From positions 1 to 64,000 of the forward strand of contig JAFZGW010000024.1 in assembly GCA_017555205.1 (NCBI GenBank): a stretch of DNA of 64,000 bases, given 5' to 3'. The DNA is from Akkermansia sp. (GTDB lineage Bacteria > Verrucomicrobiota > Verrucomicrobiia > Verrucomicrobiales > Akkermansiaceae). A program made the translations under genes and the position numbers. Every line of letters starts with the position of its first letter. The stretch's first letter is position 1. The notes under the pieces were generated by a model. The model ran no database searches. It saw only the letters and a program-made list of their open reading frames with translations, and had not been told where the DNA came from. Below are positions 58,742 to 64,000 of this stretch, piece after piece.

Positions 58742-59392
58742 ATGTCCCGCCCGTACGAAAGAAAAAGCAGCCAGGGTGCTCGTGTAATACCTGCCGCCAA
58801 AGATCAGTGGTATGTGCTCCATGTGCTCTCGAACAAAGAGCGTCGTGCAGTTGAGAACCTTAAGCGTTTGTTTAAGGAAGACGAAGAGATGGCTGCTCTG
58901 TTGCAGAGCGAGCCGCTTGTGCCGACAGAAAAAGTGGAGGAGGTTAGAAATGGCAAGAAGTATGTGCAGGATCGTAAGCTCTACCCCGGCTATGTATACC
59001 TCAACTTTGCCTTGCGCCGTGCGGATGGCTCGCTGAACAATGACGCCTGGTACAAGATTCAGGCTGTTGATGGAGTGATTTCCTTCGCTTGCGGTCGCAA
59101 CAAGGAACCCCTGCCTATGTCGCAGAAGGATGTACGCGACCTCATGCGTGAGATTGAGCGTCGCAGTGAGGGAGCTCGCCAGAAGATTGTCTTCAAGGTG
59201 AACGACGAAGTGGTTGTGCTTGAGGGCGCCTTCCAGGGTGAACGCGGTATCGTGGAAGAGGTGGATCCCGAAAAAGGCAAGCTGCGTGTAGGCGTGAGCA
59301 TGTTCGGTCGTTCAAATCCCCTTGACCTCGACTATACCCAGGTACAGCTTGTACCCGAGGAAGAGCGCGGGAAGAATGGCCCCATTATTTAA
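58742..59392 (+). CDS. nusG: Transcription termination/antitermination protein NusG
   Basis: 216 residues. The NGN domain starts after a short basic extension at WYVLHVLSNKERRAVENL and includes KKYVQDRKLYPGYVYL; the KOW domain is FKVNDEVVVLEGAFQGERGI ending with VGVSMFGRSNPLDLDY. NusG couples RNA polymerase to Rho and the ribosome. The N-terminal extension and an insert in the NGN domain make it longer than E. coli NusG (181 residues). Confidence 0.95.
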   Translation: MSRPYERKSSQGARVIPAAKDQWYVLHVLSNKERRAVENLKRLFKEDEEMAALLQSEPLVPTEKVEEVRNGKKYVQDRKLYPGYVYLNFALRRADGSLNNDAWYKIQAVDGVISFACGRNKEPLPMSQKDVRDLMREIERRSEGARQKIVFKVNDEVVVLEGAFQGERGIVEEVDPEKGKLRVGVSMFGRSNPLDLDYTQVQLVPEEERGKNGPII

Positions 59393-59462
59393 CTGAAATT
59401 TTCTCACTACAGGGAATGTGCGTAGAGTACAGGAACTGTGGTAACCCAAAACAAACAAAACC

Positions 59463-59888
59463 ATGGCAAAAGAAGTAGTAAAAACAATCAAACTGCAGAT
59501 TCCTGCCGGTGCTGCGAATCCTTCGCCGCCCGTGGGTCCTGCACTTGGTCAGGCCGGTGTTAACATCATGGGCTTCTGCAAAGAGTTCAACGCAAGAACT
59601 CAGAAGCAGGCCGGCGATGTTCTCCCCGTCGTGATCACCGTTTACAAGGACAAGTCCTTTGACTTCATCACCAAGCAGCCCCCGGCAGCTAACCTTATTA
59701 AGAAGGCAGCCGGCATCAAGTCCGGTTCCGGCGAGCCGAACAAGAAGAAGGTTGCTAAGCTCTCCAAGGAGAAGCTGATGGAGATCGTAAACACCAAGAT
59801 GCCCGACCTGAACACCACAGACCCCGAGGCCGCCGCCCGCATCATTGCCGGTCAGGCTCGTCAGATGGGTGTTGAAGTCGAGATGTAA
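59463..59888 (+). CDS. rplK: Ribosomal protein L11
   Basis: 141 residues. Conserved N-terminal domain ([38 protein letters not shown]) and C-terminal RNA-binding domain ([20 protein letters not shown]). It lies in the rplK-rplA operon and is the target of the stringent response and thiopeptide binding region on the ribosome. Confidence 0.98.
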   Translation: MAKEVVKTIKLQIPAGAANPSPPVGPALGQAGVNIMGFCKEFNARTQKQAGDVLPVVITVYKDKSFDFITKQPPAANLIKKAAGIKSGSGEPNKKKVAKLSKEKLMEIVNTKMPDLNTTDPEAAARIIAGQARQMGVEVEM

Positions 59889-59939
59889 CCCCTTCTGCAG
59901 GAGGGAATATTATTAACCCGAACGTACTGCTAAATTAAT

Positions 59940-60641
59940 ATGTCCAAAAAACGCTCAAAGCGCTACAATGAGGCAGCTAAGTTGGTGGATAACACCAAGG
60001 CTTATGCTGTCGATGAAGCCGTTGCGGTCATGAAGAGCTTCCCCGCTCCCAAGTTTGACCCCACGGTCACGGTGTCCTTCCGCCTGACGGTGGACCCCCG
60101 TAAGTCCGACCAGATGGTGCGTGGCTCCGTTTCCCTGCCCCACGGTACCGGTAAGAATGTTCGTGTCATCGTCTTCGCCCAGGGGGAGGCTGCTGCCGCT
60201 GCCCTCGAAGCCGGTGCAGAGAAGGTAGGCCTCGAGGATCTCATCAAGGAGATTCAGGGTGGTTACCTTGATTTCGACAGCGCAATCGCCACCCCGGACG
60301 CCATGGCCCAGGTGCGTAAGATTGCTCGCGTGCTCGGCCCGCGTGGTCTGATGCCCAACCCCAAGACCGGCACTGTGACGGATGACACCGCCAAGGCTGT
60401 TCGTGAGGTGAAGGCCGGCCGTGTGGACTTCAAGGTTGACAAGAACGCCAACATCTCCGCTGCTGTTGGTAAGCTCTCCTTCGACAACGAGAAGCTTGTA
60501 GAGAACGCCCGCGCTTTCATCTCCGCTGTGGTGAAGGCTCGCCCCTCCGGCGCCAAGGGTGCATATATCGCAGGTGCTACGATGTCGAGCTCCATGAACC
60601 CGGGTCTCGCTCTCAGCCAGGTTGAATTCTCCAAGCTGTAA
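59940..60641 (+). CDS. rplA: Ribosomal protein L1
   Basis: 233 residues with the two-domain L1 signature: [16 protein letters not shown] at the start, [20 protein letters not shown], and [18 protein letters not shown] near residue 130. It binds the L1 stalk of 23S rRNA and, in many bacteria, represses its own operon mRNA. It is followed after only 21 bp by rplJ. Confidence 0.98.
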   Translation: MSKKRSKRYNEAAKLVDNTKAYAVDEAVAVMKSFPAPKFDPTVTVSFRLTVDPRKSDQMVRGSVSLPHGTGKNVRVIVFAQGEAAAAALEAGAEKVGLEDLIKEIQGGYLDFDSAIATPDAMAQVRKIARVLGPRGLMPNPKTGTVTDDTAKAVREVKAGRVDFKVDKNANISAAVGKLSFDNEKLVENARAFISAVVKARPSGAKGAYIAGATMSSSMNPGLALSQVEFSKL

Positions 60642-60662
60642 CACTGAAACACAGATACGAAT

Positions 60663-61193
60663 ATGAGTACTGAAAAGAAAGTGAACGCTGATAAGACCAT
60701 CATCATCGACGATCTGAAGGCTAAGGTAAACGCCAGCCCCTTCTTGCTCGTTATCGATTATGCGGGTGTGACTGTGCCTGAGTTCACCAAGCTTCGTGCC
60801 GCTCTGGCAGAGGCTGGTGCCTCCTGCGTGGTTGCAAAGAACACCTTCATGGCCAAGGCTGTTAAGGAGGCCGGTCTTCCCGACATTACCGCTGCCCTCA
60901 AGGGTCAGACGGCTTATGTAATGGGCGAGAGCGATGTCTGCGCAGCTGCTAAGGCTATCAACACCTTCGCTAAGACCAGCAAGAAGGCCGCCTACAAGAC
61001 GGGTATTCTTGATGGTGCTGAGCTCACCCCCGAGAAAATCAAGGCTCTCGGTGACCTCCCCAGCCGCGAGGTTCTGCTTGCCACCCTTCTTGGCACTATC
61101 AACGGTGCCGGTTCCGCACTCGCACGCGTCATCCAGGCGTATGTCGACAAGGAAAATGGTGGTGCAGAGCAGGAAAATGCGTCTGCTGAGTAA
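60663..61193 (+). CDS. rplJ: Ribosomal protein L10
   Basis: 176 residues. N-terminal rRNA-binding domain ([32 protein letters not shown]), and a C-terminal helix that binds L7/L12 dimers ([20 protein letters not shown]). The spacer to rplA is only 21 bp, too short for the L10 leader that usually precedes rplJ. Confidence 0.97.
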   Translation: MSTEKKVNADKTIIIDDLKAKVNASPFLLVIDYAGVTVPEFTKLRAALAEAGASCVVAKNTFMAKAVKEAGLPDITAALKGQTAYVMGESDVCAAAKAINTFAKTSKKAAYKTGILDGAELTPEKIKALGDLPSREVLLATLLGTINGAGSALARVIQAYVDKENGGAEQENASAE

Positions 61194-61211
61194 AAAAAGA
61201 CTTGACTTGAG

Positions 61212-61242
61212 GGCGGCGGTGTGGTACACCCTCTCCGCCGCC
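61212..61242 (+). other. GC-rich hairpin in rplJ-rplL spacer
   Basis: GGCGGCGG (61212-61219) pairs with CCGCCGCC (61235-61242); an alternative inner stem GGTGT/ACACC competes. It lies just after the rplJ stop codon. Confidence 0.6.
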
Positions 61243-61252
61243 TGAAAAAATA

Positions 61253-61322
61253 GGTTCTCTGTCGGCTCTACGGCCGGTAAGAACTTAAATGGACGGGGAG
61301 CCCCCGTCCGCGACTTAGAACC
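61253..61322 (+). other. Switch-like structured region before rplL
   Basis: GGTTCT (61253-61258) can pair with AGAACC (61317-61322), enclosing a stable 8-bp hairpin GGACGGGG/CCCCGTCC (61291-61309), or 61254-61258 can pair with AGAAC at 61280-61284. The choices are mutually exclusive. Confidence 0.55.
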
Positions 61323-61345
61323 AATTAAAACACATAGATACTACA

Positions 61346-61717
61346 ATGGCTGATCTGAACAAAATCGCTGAGGAACTTGGCACCCTTACCATCCTTGAGG
61401 CTGCTGATCTTGTAAAAATGCTCGAAGAGAAGTGGGGTGTATCCGCCGCTGCTCCCGTGGCTGCTGCCGGCCCCGTTGCCGCTGCTGAGCCCGTGGAAGA
61501 GAAGACTGACTTCGACGTAGAACTGACCGACGCTGGCAGCAACAAGATTGCTGTTATTAAGGCTGTTCGCACCGTTAAGACCGGTCTGGGTCTGGCTGAC
61601 GCTAAGAAGCTCGTTGAAGGCGCTCCCGCCATCGTGCTGGAGGGTGCTTCCAAGGAGGACGCTGAGAAGGCCAAGGCCGAGCTCGAGAAGGCTGGTGCCA
61701 AGGTCACTATCAAGTAA
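61346..61717 (+). CDS. rplL: Ribosomal protein L7/L12
   Basis: 123 residues: N-terminal dimerisation helices ([18 protein letters not shown]), an Ala/Pro/Val-rich hinge, and a C-terminal domain that recruits translation factors ([20 protein letters not shown]). Several copies bind L10 to make the ribosomal stalk. A 152-nt structured spacer precedes it and a long structured spacer follows. Confidence 0.98.
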   Translation: MADLNKIAEELGTLTILEAADLVKMLEEKWGVSAAAPVAAAGPVAAAEPVEEKTDFDVELTDAGSNKIAVIKAVRTVKTGLGLADAKKLVEGAPAIVLEGASKEDAEKAKAELEKAGAKVTIK

Positions 61718-61736
61718 CCTTTCCAATCCCGCGAGC

Positions 61737-61764
61737 GCAGGGGGGGATAGTAGTCCCCCCCTGC
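61737..61764 (+). other. Stem-loop after rplL
   Basis: 10-bp stem GCAGGGGGGG/CCCCCCCTGC with an 8-nt loop and no T-run, 19 bp past the rplL stop. It may lower read-through into rpoB. Confidence 0.65.
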
Positions 61765-61821
61765 ATTCACGTCAAGTTATACCTGGGAGTAAGTGGCTCA
61801 AGGCTCCTAGTGTTTAAAAAT

Positions 61822-61851
61822 AAACGGCTTATATGACACGAAAAGCCGTTT
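61822..61851 (+). other. Second stem-loop in rplL-rpoB spacer
   Basis: Stem AAACGGCTT/AAGCCGTTT with a 12-nt loop, no T-run after. Confidence 0.6.
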
Positions 61852-61869
61852 GAGCCGCAGGAAATTAAC

Positions 61870-61940
61870 GTAAAATCGACCCGGGAGGGTGCATTGTCCT
61901 CACACGAGCGCGTGCGCGCGCCAGCCCGGGTCGGTTTTAC
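61870..61940 (+). other. Long stem-loop immediately before rpoB
   Basis: GTAAAATCGACCCGGG (61870-61885) pairs with CCCGGGTCGGTTTTAC (61925-61940): 16 bp with one G-T or U-G pair, enclosing a 39-nt loop rich in GCGC. It ends 58 nt before the rpoB start. Confidence 0.8.
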
Positions 61941-61998
61941 CAGACGTAATCCGATCCGCACCCGGACATGGGTGCAAAACATTATCTCAGCCAACTCC

Positions 61999-64000
61999 AT
62001 GTCAAAGCCCAAGCAAGAGCGAATCAGTTTCGGCAAGATCAAAGAGGTTATCGAACCACCGAACCTCATCGAGATCCAGACAAAGTCCTACGAGGAATTC
62101 CTGCAACGTTTCAGTGACCCGGATAAGCGGTTACGAGTAGGTTTGCAGGCTGTTCTTTCCGAGCATTTTCCAATAGAGAGCTACGACGGGCAAATTCGTC
62201 TGGAGTACGATTCGTACGAAATATCTCCGCCCAAGATGTCGGATTTCACCGCCATCCGTTCCGGAGATACGTACAGTGCCTCTCTGTATGTTAAGTTCCG
62301 CCTGAAGGTAGGTGACTACACGGCTGAGGAGAACGTGTACATGGGCGAGATTCCCATGATTACCGACCGTGGCACTTTTGTTATCAATGGTGCCGAGCGT
62401 GTGATTGTTGCACAGCTGCACCGTTCCCCCGGCATCTGTTTCGAGAAGACTCGTCACGCCAACGGCAAAGACATCTTCTCCTTCCGTATTATCCCCGACC
62501 GCGGTTCCTGGCTTGAGGTTCAGTTCGACACGAGCGACCTCATGTATGTTTTCCTCGACCGCCGTCGCCGCCGTCGTAAGTTCCTTGCCACCACATTCCT
62601 GCGCTATCTCGGCTACGAGAGCGACCGCTCCATTGTTGAGCAGTTCTACAGCATTCAGACGCTGCACTTGGCAGATGCCACCGGTGAGGAGCTCGAGTAC
62701 CTCATTCCCTTTGAGGACGTGAAGCACGGTGATGACAATTCCGGCCGCCGTGCCGCTATTATCGCCAAGGCCTACGAGCCGCTCAGTCTTGCTACCATTC
62801 GCAAGATGCTTGAGCTTGGTATTACCGATATTGAGGTAATCGACCAACGCGAGGAAGAAACGCTGGTGAAGACCCTTAAGAAGGACTTGGCTCACGACCG
62901 TGAGAGTGCTCTTAAGGAAATCTTCCGCAAGTTCCGTCCGGGTGATCCTTCATCCGTCCAGCAGGCTGCAACAGCACTTGATCGTCTGTTTAAGGAGGAG
63001 AAGAAGTATGACCTCACCCGCGTAGGTCGTTACAAGATTAACCAGAAGCTTGGTCTCGATGTTTCCGAGGACGTGCGCCTCATTCAGCCCATTGACTTCC
63101 TGAGCGCCATTAAGTACTTGCTTCGTTTGAAGAATGGCGAGGGTGCAGTAGATGATATCGACCACTTGGGCAATCGCCGTGTGCGTGCTGTTGGCGAACT
63201 TATTGCCAACCAGTGCCGCGTAGGTCTGGCTCGTACCGAGCGCCTTGTTAAGGAGCGCATGACCCTGTGCGATACAACTCGCACAGACATTACCCCCAGC
63301 AAGCTCATCAACCCGAAGGCTCTCAGCGCAGTTGTTCGCGACTTCTTCGGCCGCAGCCAGCTTTCCCAGTTCATGGATCAGATTAACCCGCTGGCCGAGC
63401 TCACGCACAAGCGCCGCTTGTCCGCTCTCGGTCCGGGTGGTTTGAATCGTGACCGTGCCGGTTTCGAGGTTCGAGACGTGCACCCCTCCCATTATGGTCG
63501 TATCTGCCCGATTGAGACCCCTGAAGGTCCCAATATCGGTCTTATTAACTCGCTTTGTACCTATGCGCGAATCGACGAATACGGTTTCATTGAGACTCCG
63601 TTCCGCCGCGTGAAGAAGATAGAGAAGAAAGATGCCGAGGGTAACGTCATCGATACAGAGGTTATCGTAACGAACGAAATCGAGTATCTTACCGCTAATA
63701 AGGAGGAGTATCACCTCATCGCTCAGGCCAATAATCCCATCGATAACGATAACGGTCAGGGGCACTTTGTGCGCAGTCGCGTAACAGCTCGTGAACACGG
63801 TGAATTCATCGAGGTTGACCCCCGCCGCGTAGAGTACATGGACGTATCTCCCAAGCAGATTATCTCCATTGCTGCCGGTCTTATTCCCTTCCTTGAGCAC
63901 GACGACGCCAACCGTGCACTCATGGGTGCTAACATGCAGCGCCAGGGTGTGCCGCTTATGGTGAACCAGGCTCCGCTCGTGGGTACAGGTATCGAGGCTA
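61999..64000 (+). CDS. rpoB: RNA polymerase subunit beta, 5' part
   Basis: The first 667 codons of rpoB, cut by the end of the window. ATG 61999 gives MSKPKQERISFGKIKEVIEP, the usual N-terminus. The rifampicin-pocket region is intact, with GRSQLSQFMDQINPLAE then THKRRLSALGPGG; Asp516-, His526- and Ser531-equivalents (E. coli numbering) are all present, with Ile at the Asn518 position, so classical resistance changes are absent. Downstream are FEVRDVHPSHYGRICPIETP and EGPNIGLINSL. rpoC would be expected further downstream. Confidence 0.97.
   Translation, partial: MSKPKQERISFGKIKEVIEPPNLIEIQTKSYEEFLQRFSDPDKRLRVGLQAVLSEHFPIESYDGQIRLEYDSYEISPPKMSDFTAIRSGDTYSASLYVKFRLKVGDYTAEENVYMGEIPMITDRGTFVINGAERVIVAQLHRSPGICFEKTRHANGKDIFSFRIIPDRGSWLEVQFDTSDLMYVFLDRRRRRRKFLATTFLRYLGYESDRSIVEQFYSIQTLHLADATGEELEYLIPFEDVKHGDDNSGRRAAIIAKAYEPLSLATIRKMLELGITDIEVIDQREEETLVKTLKKDLAHDRESALKEIFRKFRPGDPSSVQQAATALDRLFKEEKKYDLTRVGRYKINQKLGLDVSEDVRLIQPIDFLSAIKYLLRLKNGEGAVDDIDHLGNRRVRAVGELIANQCRVGLARTERLVKERMTLCDTTRTDITPSKLINPKALSAVVRDFFGRSQLSQFMDQINPLAELTHKRRLSALGPGGLNRDRAGFEVRDVHPSHYGRICPIETPEGPNIGLINSLCTYARIDEYGFIETPFRRVKKIEKKDAEGNVIDTEVIVTNEIEYLTANKEEYHLIAQANNPIDNDNGQGHFVRSRVTAREHGEFIEVDPRRVEYMDVSPKQIISIAAGLIPFLEHDDANRALMGANMQRQGVPLMVNQAPLVGTGIEA

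Noticed and set aside
59955-61229. 424-residue minus-strand frame opposite rplA-rplJ
   Set aside because: Antisense shadow of highly expressed ribosomal protein genes.

Overview
The window is about 64 kb of a bacterial chromosome, most likely from a Verrucomicrobiota member related to Akkermansia (inference). The evidence is three secreted proteins ending in a PEP-CTERM-type tail (Pro-Glu-Pro, a Leu/Ala-rich helix, then a run of Arg), one carrying chlamydia-like GGA[ILV] (Pmp) repeats; many secreted ankyrin, TPR and Sel1 proteins; and a ribosomal/RNA polymerase cluster ordered tRNA-Thr, tuf, tRNA-Trp, secE, nusG, rplK, rplA, rplJ, rplL, rpoB, as I recall it from Chlamydiae. Promoters by eye are sigma70-like (TTGACA, about 17 bp, TAnnnT). 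In many of them the -10 hexamer ends only 6-9 nt before the start codon, so leaderless mRNAs look common here.

Layout. 0.2-9.4 kb: PEP-CTERM protein, ankyrin protein, tRNA-Val, tyrA with a lipoprotein, ispG, and a GT10 fucosyltransferase-like gene. 9.5-14.6 kb: a compact set of podovirus-like genes (tail-tube-A-like, small HTH regulator, portal, Bbp19-like, scaffold-like) in two divergent operons with a repeat-rich control region, but no capsid, large terminase, integrase or lysis genes. 14.6-22.4 kb: a CBM9/glycoside-hydrolase-like secreted protein, a pair of paralogous U32-like proteins, an unusual tRNA-Leu with anticodon AAG, a 20-residue-repeat secreted protein, a tandem pair of membrane proteins, and a second PEP-CTERM protein. 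22.4-30.2 kb: an IS remnant, a large Pmp-like PEP-CTERM protein, a GH18 protein, a coiled-coil secreted protein and a XerC/D recombinase. 30.2-41 kb: response regulator, histidine kinase and transglutaminase operon, an RHH/SprT pair, clpB, a 1048-residue ankyrin protein and a tiny secreted peptide. 41-45.5 kb: an operon of AsmA-like protein, IF-1-like protein, sugar transferase, trmL and an exonuclease. 45.6-56.7 kb: small lipoprotein, alkaline phosphatase, an ExbB/ExbD/ExbD/TPR/secreted-protein operon, GNAT, acidic lipoprotein, truA, Sel1 protein. 56.8-64 kb: the tuf to rpoB transcription/translation cluster; rpoB is cut by the window end.

Functional themes are housekeeping translation and isoprenoid/tyrosine synthesis, envelope biogenesis and energised transport, and a secreted glycan-degrading or surface-displayed protein set. 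The most unusual items are the tRNA-Leu(AAG), the incomplete but open podovirus gene set, the leaderless-promoter pattern, the degenerate/active U32-like pair, and the strongly structured spacers around rplL and before rpoB. All assignments are by reading the sequence; no searches were run.
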